Shown here one piece after another: positions 9,110 to 18,749 of a stretch of 64,000 nt of DNA (the stretch's first letter is position 1; every line of letters starts with the position of its first letter). Source of the DNA: CAKZNE01 sp964485405 (lineage in GTDB: Bacteria > Bacteroidota > Bacteroidia > Flavobacteriales > Schleiferiaceae); contig CAZAJG010000013.1 of assembly GCA_964485405.1 (NCBI GenBank), forward strand, positions 30,282 to 94,281, written 5' to 3'. The position numbers and the translations under genes were made by a program. A model generated the notes under the pieces. The model was not told the origin of the DNA. It did not search any database and saw nothing but the letters and a program-made list of their open reading frames with translations.

Positions 9110-10186
9110 TTACTTCAATTGTAACTCTTCAATTAGAGGCCTAGGAACATCATACCCTCCATTTTTTGCCAATTGTAAATGCGGAGCTGCTTCGGCTAAA
9201 TCGCCCATGTAGTAATAGCACAAACCAACAAGGAAGTTTGCATCGTTTTGATAGTTTTTATGATCTCCATAATACTCAATCGCTTTTAATCCGTTGTTCA
9301 ACGCTGGTTCATATTGCTGCTTCATGAGGAACACTCTAGCACAACCATAATACCCTTCTGGATCTTTCTTGTTAATCGCCTTTAATATTTGGTATTCCTT
9401 CAACGCTTCATTGAGGTTTTCTTCCAACTCGTACACCACAGCTAAATTTTGATGCGCTGTATTCCCTTGTGGGTAGCGTTCAATGGATTTTAGATAATAG
9501 TATTTGGCACTCTTAAAGTCTTCTTGCATCCTATATGTCAACCCCAAATTATCATAAGCTTCTATAAAGCTCGTATCCTGATCGATAGCCTTTTTGTAAT
9601 AATTGAGTGCACTTGTAAAATCTCTTTCTTGAAAAGCATCGTAACCTTGATTGTACAATTGAGCAGCTAAAGAATCACTTGAAAAACCGTAACCAGATCC
9701 ATTTCCAATCTGTCCATTTATCAAACAATACTTTCTTAAAACTTGAAGCCTTGTTCCATACGTCTCATTTAAAGTAGTTGGAGGTTTATTGTAGGGGCTT
9801 TCGTAGCCGTAGTCTTCCAGAAAATTGAGGTAATAGCAAAACTGATTGTTGTGAATTTTATTTACCCGTATCGTATCCAGAGCACCTAATATCCTCTTAA
9901 ACCAAATCCCTCTAACCACCTTGCTCGTGACCGTTACTGAGGCATTTTTATCGTTGCCAAAAGATTCTTTATACAGCTCAATTTTTGTCCGAATAAAAAA
10001 ATCTATCACCTCCGCTTCGCTCGGGTACTTTTCCAAAAACTTATCTGCTTTTTTAGAGGCTTTATAGATTTTACCCTCTTCTAAATAAGCTTCATATTTA
10101 TTCAGCTTCTTTACGTCTCTAGCTTTGATCTGCGCTATAGCCGTATGAGATAAGCAAAGGCATAATAAAAAAAGTATTCCTCTCAT
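9110..10186 (-). CDS. Secreted TPR-repeat protein
   Basis: A 358-residue protein with a signal peptide (MRGILFLLCLCLSHTAIAQ). Residues about 180-345 contain four to five tetratricopeptide repeats, for example DFTSALNYYKKAIDQDTSFIEAYDNLGLTY with the usual A8, Y11, A20, P32 spacing. The N-terminal 170 residues are helical and less regular, with KADKFLEKYPSEAEVIDFF resembling an additional TPR. TPR proteins scaffold complexes; this one should sit in the periplasm. The next gene upstream on this strand, 21 bp away, is the nitroreductase, so the two may be co-transcribed. Confidence 0.8.
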   Translation of the reverse strand: MRGILFLLCLCLSHTAIAQIKARDVKKLNKYEAYLEEGKIYKASKKADKFLEKYPSEAEVIDFFIRTKIELYKESFGNDKNASVTVTSKVVRGIWFKRILGALDTIRVNKIHNNQFCYYLNFLEDYGYESPYNKPPTTLNETYGTRLQVLRKYCLINGQIGNGSGYGFSSDSLAAQLYNQGYDAFQERDFTSALNYYKKAIDQDTSFIEAYDNLGLTYRMQEDFKSAKYYYLKSIERYPQGNTAHQNLAVVYELEENLNEALKEYQILKAINKKDPEGYYGCARVFLMKQQYEPALNNGLKAIEYYGDHKNYQNDANFLVGLCYYYMGDLAEAAPHLQLAKNGGYDVPRPLIEELQLK

Positions 10187-10207
10187 TTGTTTTGGTCCTT
10201 TTCAGAT

Positions 10208-10873
10208 TTACATAAAAACACTCACTTCATCTAAGTTTTTACGCTCTAAGTCTGGTACCTGAGCACCTGGTGAAGGATATCCTACTGGAAGCAATAAAAA
10301 CGGTTTTTCATTTTCCGGGCGTTCTAAAATATTTGCTAAAAAATTCATTGGACTCGGAGTATGGGTAAGCGTAATTAAACCCGCGTTATGGATAGCTGAT
10401 ATTAAAAAACCACAAGCTATACCTATAGATTCTTGTACATAATAGTTTTTACTCTTTCCGCTTCTTTCTTGATTGTATGCCTTTTTAAAAGCTACAATCA
10501 ACCAGGGCGCTGTTTCTAAAAAAGGCTTTTCCCAATCGGTACCAATAGGTGCTAAATCATCCAACCAGTCTTGAGGAGCTCTGCTTTGATAAAACTCTTT
10601 TTCTTCCTTTTCTGCAGCTTCTCTAATTTGCTTTTTAATGGCTGGGTTTGATACCGCTACAAAAGTCCAAGGTTGTTTATGAGCTCCACTAGGTGCGGTT
10701 GAGGCCGTTTTAATAATATTCTGAATAATTTCTTTCGACACCGCTTCATCCGTAAAGTCTCTAACGGATCTTCTGAGGTCCATAAAATTATAAAAAGCAT
10801 CACTCTTTTCAATCATTTCATCAGCCGCAATATGCGGTCGCGTATAGGAAATAAACTTATATTCGGTCTCCAT
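10208..10873 (-). CDS. FMN-dependent nitroreductase family protein, iodotyrosine-deiodinase-like
   Basis: A 221-residue flavoprotein. RRSVRDF (34-40) binds the FMN phosphate and APSGAHKQPWTFVAV (60-74) is the core IYD-type signature. The IYD lid residues that hold the zwitterion of halotyrosine (human E157, Y161, K182) all have counterparts: E91 and Y95 in the EEKEFY stretch, and K116 in GTDWEKPFLE. TLTHTPSPMNFL (about 168-179) is also typical. Bacterial members of this subfamily dehalogenate iodo- and bromotyrosine, so reductive halotyrosine dehalogenation is the best prediction; a generic quinone/nitro reductase is less likely given the complete triad. Its ATG is only 25 bp from the divergent propeller-protein gene. 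Confidence 0.85.
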   Translation of the reverse strand: METEYKFISYTRPHIAADEMIEKSDAFYNFMDLRRSVRDFTDEAVSKEIIQNIIKTASTAPSGAHKQPWTFVAVSNPAIKKQIREAAEKEEKEFYQSRAPQDWLDDLAPIGTDWEKPFLETAPWLIVAFKKAYNQERSGKSKNYYVQESIGIACGFLISAIHNAGLITLTHTPSPMNFLANILERPENEKPFLLLPVGYPSPGAQVPDLERKNLDEVSVFM

Positions 10874-10898
10874 TTTTACAGGATTAAGATTCTATTTT

Positions 10899-13800
10899 AT
10901 GCTCATATTTTTACCCAAGAATGGTATAATCAAGGTTTTAGCATTTCTTTTTTTCGCACTTCTCTCTTCATCCACTATCGCTCAAGATAGTATTCCTGAA
11001 AGACTTTTGGAAGACTATCGTTTCCGAAATATCGGACCAGCCGGGATGAGTGGTCGAATAACATCCATTCAAGTAGATCAAAAAAACAAGGCTATCATTT
11101 ATGTTGGCTCTGCCTCAGGTGGACTTTGGAAAAGTAAAAACGCAGGTCAAAGCTGGACAAATATTTTTAAAAATGAAAAAGTGAGTAGTGTTGGCAGTAT
11201 TGCCCTTCACCCTCACAATCCTGATGTTATTTGGGTAGGCACAGGTGAAGGCAATCCCAGAAATTCGCTTACCAGTGGTTATGGTCTTTACAAAACTTCG
11301 GATGGTGGAAAGAGCTGGAAGGCAGTGGGTTTAGAAGGCACACGAAATATTCATAGAATTATAGTACACCCTCATCAACCCAACACCTTATTTGTTGCTG
11401 CTATTGGCACTCCTTGGGGAGATTCGCCAAACCGAGGAGTATACAAGAGCGTAGATGGTGGGGAAAATTGGGCCAAAATCTTATATGTGGATGAAAGAAC
11501 CGGAGCCGCAGAATTGGTTATGGATCCCAACAACCCAGATAAGCTTATTGTAAATATGTGGGAACACAGAAGAGAGCCTTGGGTTTTTAAATCTGGTGGA
11601 AAAAGTAGTGGCTTGTATGTGAGTTTTGATGGCGGAGAAAGCTGGAAAAAACGAACAGAAAAACACGGATTACCCAAAGGCGATTTAGGACGATTGGGAC
11701 TTGCCATTGCTGCCTCAAACAGCGATAAAGTTTATGCGCTTGTGGAACATAAAGGAGATAATGCCCTTTACGTATCAAACGATGGAGGATTTAAATGGAC
11801 AAAGGTGAGCGAAAGCGACCAGATAGGAAATCGCCCATTCTACTACGCTGAGATTTATGTAGACCCAAAAAATGAAAACCGAATTTTTAGCTTATGGTCT
11901 ACCCTTACCCGCAGCGATGATGGTGGAAAAACTTGGAAAACCATTGCCCCGTACAGCACCATCCACCCAGACCATCATGCGCTTTACATTGACCCCAATC
12001 ATCCCAACTACGTGATCAACGGAAACGATGGAGGGCTCAACATTTCTCATGATGGTGGAAATACATGGCGCTTTATTGAAAACTTACCCATCGCACAGTT
12101 CTATCATATCAACTACGATATGCAGCAGCCTTATAATGTGTATGGAGGTATGCAGGATAATGGCTCTTGGAAAGGGCCGGCTTATGTATGGAGCCATGGA
12201 GGTATAAGAAACAGCTATTGGCAAGAGCTTTATTTTGGAGATGGTTTTGATGTAGTGCCCGATCCTTCTGATCCTCGATTTGCTTACGCCATGAGCCAAG
12301 AAGGACATGTTGGGCGGGTAGATATGAAAACCGGATACTCAAAGCTTATCCGACCAGTACACCCAGACGGAAAAACACTTCGCTTCAATTGGAATGCAGC
12401 TATTGCCCAAAATCCATTTGATAAAAACAGTATCTATTTTGGGGCGCAATATGTATTTAAAAGCAACAATAAAGGCGATAGCTGGAAGCTTATCTCTCCA
12501 GATCTTACAACCAACGATAGCAGCAAACAAAAGGCATCAGAAAGTGGGGGTTTGACTTTTGACGTTACAGGAGCGGAAAACTACACCACCATTTTATGTA
12601 TTGAACCCAGTTCGCTTGATGAAAAAGTGATTTGGGTGAGTACCGATGATGGAAGATTGCACCTTACCCGCGATGGAGGAGAAAGTTGGACCGACTTATC
12701 CAAAAAACTAAAAGGAGCTCCATCCGGTTGTTGGATTCCTCAAGTGGTTCATTCTACTCATCAAAAAGGAGCAGCATTTGTGGTGCTTAACGACTACCGG
12801 AGAAACAACTGGAAATCGTATCTGTATTATACTTCAGATTATGGAAAAACCTTTAAACGTTTGGTAGATCCTGCCAAAGTTTGGGGGTATTGTTTAAGTG
12901 TGGTTCAAGATCCAAAGGAAGAGAACCTTTTATTTTTGGGCACAAACAATGGTTTGTATTTCAGCTGGGATTTTGGCCAACACTGGCAAAAATGGGGTAA
13001 AGACTTTCCCACTGTTCCGGTAAACGATCTTAAAATTCATCCTCGAGAAGGAGATGTTATAGCCGGTACTTTTGGGCAATCCTGTTTAATTTTAGATGAT
13101 TTACAACCCTTAAGGGAAATGATTGATCATTTGCCAACTCACCTACAAAAAAAGGGGATTACTCTGTTTACGCCTCCCACTGCTTACAATGTTCATTTTA
13201 AAAGAGCAGATGGTACTCGATTTGCGGGTCATGCTGTTTTTCAAGGAGAAAATAGATCCTACGGAGCGCAGATATCTTTTTGGAATGGTTTTAGCAAATC
13301 AGACTCCATCAAAGCTAAAAAGGTGCGGGTAAGAATTAAAGACGAAAACGGAAAAGAGATCCGGAAGTTTTACAAAGATTATAAAGAGGGCTTCAATCGC
13401 TTTTATTGGGGCCTTGACGCAAAAAGAGTAAAATTCCCGAATCGAAATCAACCTATATACGATACTACAGAGGCTGGAGGGCTAAAAGTAATTCCTGGGC
13501 AATACAAAGTGATTTTAGAATTAGGAGAGCACACCGATTCTACTTTAGTTCAGGTTCAATCCGACCCGCGGATAGAGGTTTCTTACGAAATTCAAAAAGC
13601 TAATTTTTCAGCAAAATCTGAACTTTATAATAAACTTCAAGGTTTACAAAAGGCTGCTAATGCACTGAAAGAGAGTAAAAAATCAATCGCCATCATTAAA
13701 AAGTTGGTGAAAGATCAGGAAAAGGACAGTGTAACTATAGCGCTACACGATAGTATAAAAGGCATTAATAAAAAGATTAAAATACTGGAAGAGCGCTTGT

Positions 13801-14069
13801 ATGGTAAAAAGGTGGAAGGGTACTATGCTCAACCCGAAGTGCTAAAAGAGCAATACAGCTTACTGTCTTGGTATATGAATTCAAATCGCGATAGGCTCAC
13901 ACCGGATAATAAAATTCTTATTTCTAAGTTTTTAGACGATTCTCAATCCTACATCAACGATATCAACACATTTTACGCAGAAGACTGGTCTGAATTCAAA
14001 AACTATGTAGACCAACTGGAACTAAATATTTTTAAACCCACCTCACCCATTGAAACGTTAAACAAATGA
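10899..14069 (+). CDS. Large secreted Asp-box (BNR/VPS10-like) beta-propeller protein
   Basis: A 1056-residue protein with an N-terminal hydrophobic signal (VLAFLFFALLSSSTIAQ). Residues about 30-700 carry at least ten Asp-box motifs of the form S/TxDxGxxW (SKNAGQSW, TSDGGKSW, SVDGGENW, SFDGGESW, SDDGGKTW, SHDGGNTW, TRDGGESW and others), so it should form two sortilin/VPS10-like propellers. The C-terminal 300 residues are a separate region ending in a helical segment (about 900-1050) rich in Lys/Glu. Such proteins are often called glycosyl hydrolases, but no catalytic residues can be pointed to. The start codon lies 25 bp from the divergent nitroreductase start. The following lipoprotein overlaps it by 4 bp. 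Confidence 0.85.
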   Translation: MLIFLPKNGIIKVLAFLFFALLSSSTIAQDSIPERLLEDYRFRNIGPAGMSGRITSIQVDQKNKAIIYVGSASGGLWKSKNAGQSWTNIFKNEKVSSVGSIALHPHNPDVIWVGTGEGNPRNSLTSGYGLYKTSDGGKSWKAVGLEGTRNIHRIIVHPHQPNTLFVAAIGTPWGDSPNRGVYKSVDGGENWAKILYVDERTGAAELVMDPNNPDKLIVNMWEHRREPWVFKSGGKSSGLYVSFDGGESWKKRTEKHGLPKGDLGRLGLAIAASNSDKVYALVEHKGDNALYVSNDGGFKWTKVSESDQIGNRPFYYAEIYVDPKNENRIFSLWSTLTRSDDGGKTWKTIAPYSTIHPDHHALYIDPNHPNYVINGNDGGLNISHDGGNTWRFIENLPIAQFYHINYDMQQPYNVYGGMQDNGSWKGPAYVWSHGGIRNSYWQELYFGDGFDVVPDPSDPRFAYAMSQEGHVGRVDMKTGYSKLIRPVHPDGKTLRFNWNAAIAQNPFDKNSIYFGAQYVFKSNNKGDSWKLISPDLTTNDSSKQKASESGGLTFDVTGAENYTTILCIEPSSLDEKVIWVSTDDGRLHLTRDGGESWTDLSKKLKGAPSGCWIPQVVHSTHQKGAAFVVLNDYRRNNWKSYLYYTSDYGKTFKRLVDPAKVWGYCLSVVQDPKEENLLFLGTNNGLYFSWDFGQHWQKWGKDFPTVPVNDLKIHPREGDVIAGTFGQSCLILDDLQPLREMIDHLPTHLQKKGITLFTPPTAYNVHFKRADGTRFAGHAVFQGENRSYGAQISFWNGFSKSDSIKAKKVRVRIKDENGKEIRKFYKDYKEGFNRFYWGLDAKRVKFPNRNQPIYDTTEAGGLKVIPGQYKVILELGEHTDSTLVQVQSDPRIEVSYEIQKANFSAKSELYNKLQGLQKAANALKESKKSIAIIKKLVKDQEKDSVTIALHDSIKGINKKIKILEERLYGKKVEGYYAQPEVLKEQYSLLSWYMNSNRDRLTPDNKILISKFLDDSQSYINDINTFYAEDWSEFKNYVDQLELNIFKPTSPIETLNK

Positions 14070-14437
14070 AAAACTTAACTCTATTCTTACTAGCCTTTAT
14101 CGCTTTTACCTCTTGTGCTCCTGAAAACTCAGACCCTTCTTTAGTTGGAACATGGCGTTTGGTTATTCCGAATAATGAAATGAATGTAAACTACATCAAC
14201 GAGACGGTGTTTTATGAAGCAGATAGTTTTTCCAACCGTTTATTCACTCCAGATACCACTTACTTCAACGTAACGGGTAGCTACACATACGTAAAGGATT
14301 CCAGCAAAATCTCGCTTTCTGCGGATAACTTTTCGGTAGAAAGTTCTATTTTAAAACTAACAAAGGATACACTTGTCATTGAGTCACAACCCAATAAACG
14401 TGTGTCTACCTTTACCCGCTTTAAGGGCGAGGATTAG
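14066..14437 (+). CDS. Small lipocalin-like lipoprotein
   Basis: A 123-residue protein whose start overlaps the previous stop as ATGA, so it is translationally coupled. It has a lipoprotein signal peptide with lipobox FTSC (Cys17). The mature part begins with SLVGTWRL, the usual first strand of lipocalin-like domains, followed by alternating beta strands. It probably folds as a small barrel anchored in a membrane. Partner and ligand are unknown; the coupling suggests work with the propeller protein. Its stop overlaps the convergent gpsA stop by 4 bp. Confidence 0.7.
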   Translation: MKNLTLFLLAFIAFTSCAPENSDPSLVGTWRLVIPNNEMNVNYINETVFYEADSFSNRLFTPDTTYFNVTGSYTYVKDSSKISLSADNFSVESSILKLTKDTLVIESQPNKRVSTFTRFKGED

Positions 14438-15417
14438 TTTAATTTTTCTGCCAATTTTTCCATCACTTTTTTAGGTGACCGGCCTTCGTATAGAACTTTG
14501 TATACGGCATTTGCTATAGGCATTTTAATGTCGTAGGCTTTTCTTACTTGGCGAATTAGGTTTGCGGCATAGTAACCTTCGGCAACCATATTCATTTCTA
14601 AAATGGCCGAGCTTACGGTGTAACCTTTTCCTATCATGTTTCCAAACATGCGGTTGCGGCTAAATTGGGAGTATGCCGTAACTAGTAAATCTCCTAAATA
14701 GGCAGAATCGTTTATATCCCTTTTAATTGGGTGAACAGCTTTGATGAAACGTTTCATCTCGCGTGTAGCATTACTCACTAAAACCGCTTGAAAATTATCG
14801 CCATACCGTAAACCATGGCATATCCCAGAAGCTAAAGCATAAATATTCTTGAGCACAGCAGCATATTCGGTACCGTAGATGTCGTCTGAAATCGTAGTTT
14901 TGATGAAATCGCAGTTCATACGCTCCGCTAAACGACTGGCATTTTCTTCGTTGGCACAAGCGATCGTCAAGTAAGAAAGTCTCTCTAATGCCACTTCTTC
15001 GGCATGGCATGGACCCGAGATAACTCCAATGCTGTGAAGTGGAATATCGTACTTCTCATTCAAAAACTCTCCTACAATCAGGTTCTCATCCGGCACTATT
15101 CCTTTTATCGCACTAAAAACCAATTTATTGGATATATCAACCGTTAAGTTTTCCAGCGCATTTTTCAAAAAAGCCGAGGGTACGGCAAAAACAATACAAT
15201 CCACCTGCTCCGCTATATGATTGATATCTGTAGAAATATCAATCTTTTCTGTAGGGAGCTGAACCGAACTTAAATAGTTTGGGTTGTGATGCTGCGTTTT
15301 AATGTGTGTTACACTGTCTTCGTTCCGCATCCACCAACCCACATAATCATTCTGTTCGGTTAATATTTTAACGAGGGCTGTAGCCCAACTTCCTCCTCCA
15401 ATTACAGCAATTTGCAT
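14434..15417 (-). CDS. gpsA: NAD(P)H-dependent glycerol-3-phosphate dehydrogenase
   Basis: A 327-residue cytoplasmic enzyme that reduces dihydroxyacetone phosphate to sn-glycerol 3-phosphate for phospholipid synthesis. The dinucleotide loop IGGGSWATALVKIL lies at residues 5-18. The middle has IGVISGPCHAEEVA (about 131-144), the conserved GPxxAxE signature, and AAVLKNIYALASGI (about 185-198) with the catalytic Lys. NDSAYLGDLLVTAYSQFSRNR carries the substrate-binding GDLxxT and SRNR motifs. Length is normal. The M28 peptidase gene lies 4 bp upstream, so they are probably co-transcribed. Confidence 0.96.
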   Translation of the reverse strand: MQIAVIGGGSWATALVKILTEQNDYVGWWMRNEDSVTHIKTQHHNPNYLSSVQLPTEKIDISTDINHIAEQVDCIVFAVPSAFLKNALENLTVDISNKLVFSAIKGIVPDENLIVGEFLNEKYDIPLHSIGVISGPCHAEEVALERLSYLTIACANEENASRLAERMNCDFIKTTISDDIYGTEYAAVLKNIYALASGICHGLRYGDNFQAVLVSNATREMKRFIKAVHPIKRDINDSAYLGDLLVTAYSQFSRNRMFGNMIGKGYTVSSAILEMNMVAEGYYAANLIRQVRKAYDIKMPIANAVYKVLYEGRSPKKVMEKLAEKLN

Positions 15418-15421
15418 ACGC

Positions 15422-17110
15422 TTAAAATTGAACTTTAACAGTGGTATCTTTTCCTTCTCTTTGGTAAATCACCTCTACCTTATCCCCTTTCTTGTGTCTG
15501 CTTAAAGCCTTCATATAACTCATCATATCTACCACCTTTACGTCACCCATTTGGGTTACAATATCACCAGCTTTCATACCCGCTTTTGCAGCTGGTTTAT
15601 CTTCTGTTACCCCATCAATTTTCATCCCTTCTCCGTCAAACATATAGTCTGGCATTACGCCTAAAGTAACTGTAAATCGTGGCGCAGCTTCCGATTGTTC
15701 CTTGGTCTGCGTAAACTCCATTTTCTCCACTTCCTCTAGCTGTTGTACGAGCTTCAACACATAGGAGATCAAGAAAATCTCACCTTTAATATTGATTCTT
15801 TCGGCCAGATCTGTAGGCTTATGATAATCAGGATGCGTACCTGTAAAAAAGTGTAAGGCCGGAATTTCTTGGTAATAGAAACTAGTATGATCAGATGGTC
15901 CTACGCCACTTTTAGAAGTTTTTATGGATAATCCGTTACACCCTTTTGAAGTGATTAACTCTTCCCAGATAGGGGAAGTTCCAACACCATTTACGGCTAG
16001 TTCTTGGTTCTTCATCCTGCCGATCATATCAAAGTTTATCATGTAACGAACCCTTCCAAATTGTTTAGGCATGTGCTTTACAAAATAGGAAGAACCTAAA
16101 AGCCCCATTTCTTCTCCGCTAAAAGCAACAAAAGCATAATTAAACCGATTGAAAGTTCCATCACCTGCTTTAATGGTTCTAGCCATCTCCATCATGCCTG
16201 CCGTTCCACTAGCATTATCGTCTGCTCCATAATGAATCTTCTTTTCCTTTCCCGCATATAAAGAAGAGCTTCCGCCCCATCCCAAATGATCGTAATGGGC
16301 CCCGATTACAACCGTTTCGTCTGCTCCATTATTTAAAAACCCTACCACATTAAAGGCCTCTATCTTTCTCTCACTAAGTTTGGTGTTCAGAATTATCTCT
16401 TTCCCTTTTTTGATTTTTTTCGCCCATTTCACATTTTGAATGAATACAACCGGAATATCTTTACTCTTTATTTTACGATAGGAAGGGTTGGGATCGCTCG
16501 CATCATCCTGGAGGTTTACAAAAATTACTGCCTTGGCTCCATTCTGTTTCGCCAATTTCACCCTTTCCCCCAGGTCGTGATGATTCACATATTTCGAGTG
16601 TGGATGTACCCCATCTGGTGATGAAATGTCAATCACAAAAATTTTATCCTTCAGCTTTTTAGGCTTTAGTTTTTTATAGTTATCCAAACCTAAATCTGGT
16701 GCGGAGATACCATAGTCTACAAATACGGTTTTGCCTTCTACTCGACTACTTGAAGAATACTTAAGGGGAAAGAAATCCGTAAATAGAGCTAACGTATCCT
16801 TTTTAACAACCAACAGATTCTCTTTGCTAAAAGTTACCTCTTTGCTAATGGAGAATTCTTGATAGTACTCTGATGAAGTAACACTTCGTAAGTTGAGTTT
16901 CGCAAATTCGCTAGCTACATATTGTGCAGCCATTAAAGCCCCCTCAGTACCCGGCTCTCTGCCCATTAATTTTGGTGAGGCTAAAATGCCTATATCTTTT
17001 ACTAAACGGTCTTCTACACCACCCATCATTGGAAAGCACATATTTTGGCCCATGGCAGAAAAACCAACAGTTAGGGCAAGGCTGAAAACCAATAGTTTAA
17101 ATTTTATCAT
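15422..17110 (-). CDS. Secreted M28 family zinc aminopeptidase with PA and PDZ domains
   Basis: A 562-residue protein; I start it at the ATG at 17110 because it gives a clean signal peptide (MIKFKLLVFSLALTVGFSAMGQ), whereas the longer open frame adds 18 unrelated residues. A PA domain covers about residues 120-260. The M28 catalytic domain follows with all expected metal ligands and the catalytic base: IGAHYDHLG, GADDNASGTAG, SGEEMGLLGS, INFDMIGR and THPDYHKPTD. The C-terminal 90 residues are a PDZ domain (GMKAGDIVTQMGDVKV). It would trim peptides in the periplasm or outside the cell. A -7-like box TATATTTG lies on the minus strand at 17129-17136, giving a very short leader. Confidence 0.9.
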   Translation of the reverse strand: MIKFKLLVFSLALTVGFSAMGQNMCFPMMGGVEDRLVKDIGILASPKLMGREPGTEGALMAAQYVASEFAKLNLRSVTSSEYYQEFSISKEVTFSKENLLVVKKDTLALFTDFFPLKYSSSSRVEGKTVFVDYGISAPDLGLDNYKKLKPKKLKDKIFVIDISSPDGVHPHSKYVNHHDLGERVKLAKQNGAKAVIFVNLQDDASDPNPSYRKIKSKDIPVVFIQNVKWAKKIKKGKEIILNTKLSERKIEAFNVVGFLNNGADETVVIGAHYDHLGWGGSSSLYAGKEKKIHYGADDNASGTAGMMEMARTIKAGDGTFNRFNYAFVAFSGEEMGLLGSSYFVKHMPKQFGRVRYMINFDMIGRMKNQELAVNGVGTSPIWEELITSKGCNGLSIKTSKSGVGPSDHTSFYYQEIPALHFFTGTHPDYHKPTDLAERINIKGEIFLISYVLKLVQQLEEVEKMEFTQTKEQSEAAPRFTVTLGVMPDYMFDGEGMKIDGVTEDKPAAKAGMKAGDIVTQMGDVKVVDMMSYMKALSRHKKGDKVEVIYQREGKDTTVKVQF

Positions 17111-17285
17111 AACATCTATATCTGCCGTCAAATATAAGAAGTAAGGCCAACAACCTACCACCAATAAATATTAAAACATCTGTATTCAGTATTAACAAAC
17201 CATCGTTTCAACACGTTGAGAATTATTTCAACAATATCATCACCGTTAAAGGAGCCTACTTACCTTTGCTTAAAAATTTATAAGC

Positions 17286-18749
17286 TTGTCTTCATTAAAA
17301 AAGCTCGCTTCCCAAACGGCTATTTACGGTTTAAGTAGCATTTTAGGTAGAGTACTCACATTTGCGCTTACCCCGCTTTACACACAAGTTCTTCCTAAAC
17401 AGGAGTTCGGGCAAAATACAGACATCTATTCCATGATCATGTTTTTAATGGTGATCATCACCTTTGGCATGGAAACCACTTTTTTTCGATTTCAAAAAGA
17501 AAAAGAATACGGATCAAGCCAAGTGTTTAGCCACTCTGTAGGATGGGTAATCTCACTCAGTATTATACTGATTAGTAGTGTGCTTCTTTTTCTAGACCCC
17601 ATAGCTATTAAACTTCAATACCCGGAGCATCCAGAGTATATTCTTTGGTTGGCTCTTATTGTAAGTACAGATGCAATAAGTGCGGTTCCGTTTGCCAAAC
17701 TTAGAGCAGATAACAAAGCTTATCGGTTTGTTTTTGTGCGCCTTACTACTACCGTTATCATCGTTATATGTAATCTGCTGTTTTTCTGGGGCTTCCCCTA
17801 TATGTTGAAACATCAAATTGCACCTGATTTGGTTAATCTGTTGTATGATCCAAGTTTAGGTGTTGCTTATATTTTCATCTCCAACTTAATTGGAAATGGG
17901 ATACTGATGCTTTTGTTTTTACCCGAATTATTAAAAATCAAACTCCAGCTAAACCCAAAGCTCCTCAAAAAGATGCTTATTTATGCTTCTCCTTTGGTAA
18001 TAGCAGGTTTACCCGGTATCGTTAATGAAATGGCCAATCGCCAATTCTTGAAATTTTTATTGCCCGAAGAAGAGAATTTTGAAGCCCTGGGCATTTTTGG
18101 TGCCAACATCAAAATTGCCACTTTTATGATGTTGTTCATTCAAGCCTTTCGATTTGCGGCTGAACCGTTTTTCTTTTCTGGAGAAGGAGAGTTTAAGGAT
18201 AAAATGGCGCGCGTTATGCGCTATTTTGTAATCATTCAAGCCACCATCTTTTTAGCCATTGTCTGCTTTATCGATCTCATAAAGTGGTCACACTTTATCG
18301 ATGAGAAATACTGGGAAGGTCTCTCCATAGTGCCCATTTTGGTGTTTGCTAACCTATTATTGGGCATTAACTTTAATCTCAACATTTGGTATAAGCTCAA
18401 AAACTTAACCCGAATGGGAACCTACATCACCTTTACAGGCTTAATCGTAACGATTATTAGCAACCTTATCCTCATTCCTAAATACGGATATACCGGGGCT
18501 GCTTGGGCTACTTTAATTAGTTATGCGAGTATGACTCTCTGTAGCTATTATCTCAATCAAAAATTCGACCGCACAGCCTATCCAATTAAAACCATTGGTC
18601 TCCACTTGGTTTTGAGTGTGTTTTTAGCCTATCTAAGTTTTTATGTTTTTAAGTCTGATTTGATTATCGCCACGCTTTGTTTTGCTGCCTATGCTGCATT
18701 TGTGTGGTTTACAGAAGGACGCCAACTCTTAAAGCCCATAAAAAAATGA
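17286..18749 (+). CDS. Oligosaccharide flippase (MOP superfamily, Wzx-like)
   Basis: A 487-residue membrane protein with about 14 hydrophobic segments and the polysaccharide-synthesis N-terminal pattern SQTAIYGLSSILGRVLTF with LTPLYTQVLPKQEFGQ. It should flip lipid-linked oligosaccharides across the inner membrane. The start is a TTG: an in-frame TAA lies at 17271-17273 and no ATG or GTG occurs until codon 44, too late for the first helix. A -7 box TACCTTTG at 17261-17268 would give a short leader. It overlaps dut by 4 bp and opens a run of six envelope-related genes to 24132. Confidence 0.9.
   Translation: MSSLKKLASQTAIYGLSSILGRVLTFALTPLYTQVLPKQEFGQNTDIYSMIMFLMVIITFGMETTFFRFQKEKEYGSSQVFSHSVGWVISLSIILISSVLLFLDPIAIKLQYPEHPEYILWLALIVSTDAISAVPFAKLRADNKAYRFVFVRLTTTVIIVICNLLFFWGFPYMLKHQIAPDLVNLLYDPSLGVAYIFISNLIGNGILMLLFLPELLKIKLQLNPKLLKKMLIYASPLVIAGLPGIVNEMANRQFLKFLLPEEENFEALGIFGANIKIATFMMLFIQAFRFAAEPFFFSGEGEFKDKMARVMRYFVIIQATIFLAIVCFIDLIKWSHFIDEKYWEGLSIVPILVFANLLLGINFNLNIWYKLKNLTRMGTYITFTGLIVTIISNLILIPKYGYTGAAWATLISYASMTLCSYYLNQKFDRTAYPIKTIGLHLVLSVFLAYLSFYVFKSDLIIATLCFAAYAAFVWFTEGRQLLKPIKK

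Noticed and set aside
17111..17285. Small gene between the M28 peptidase and the flippase
   Set aside because: No frame with a start codon and family signature; only a promoter-like box on each strand.
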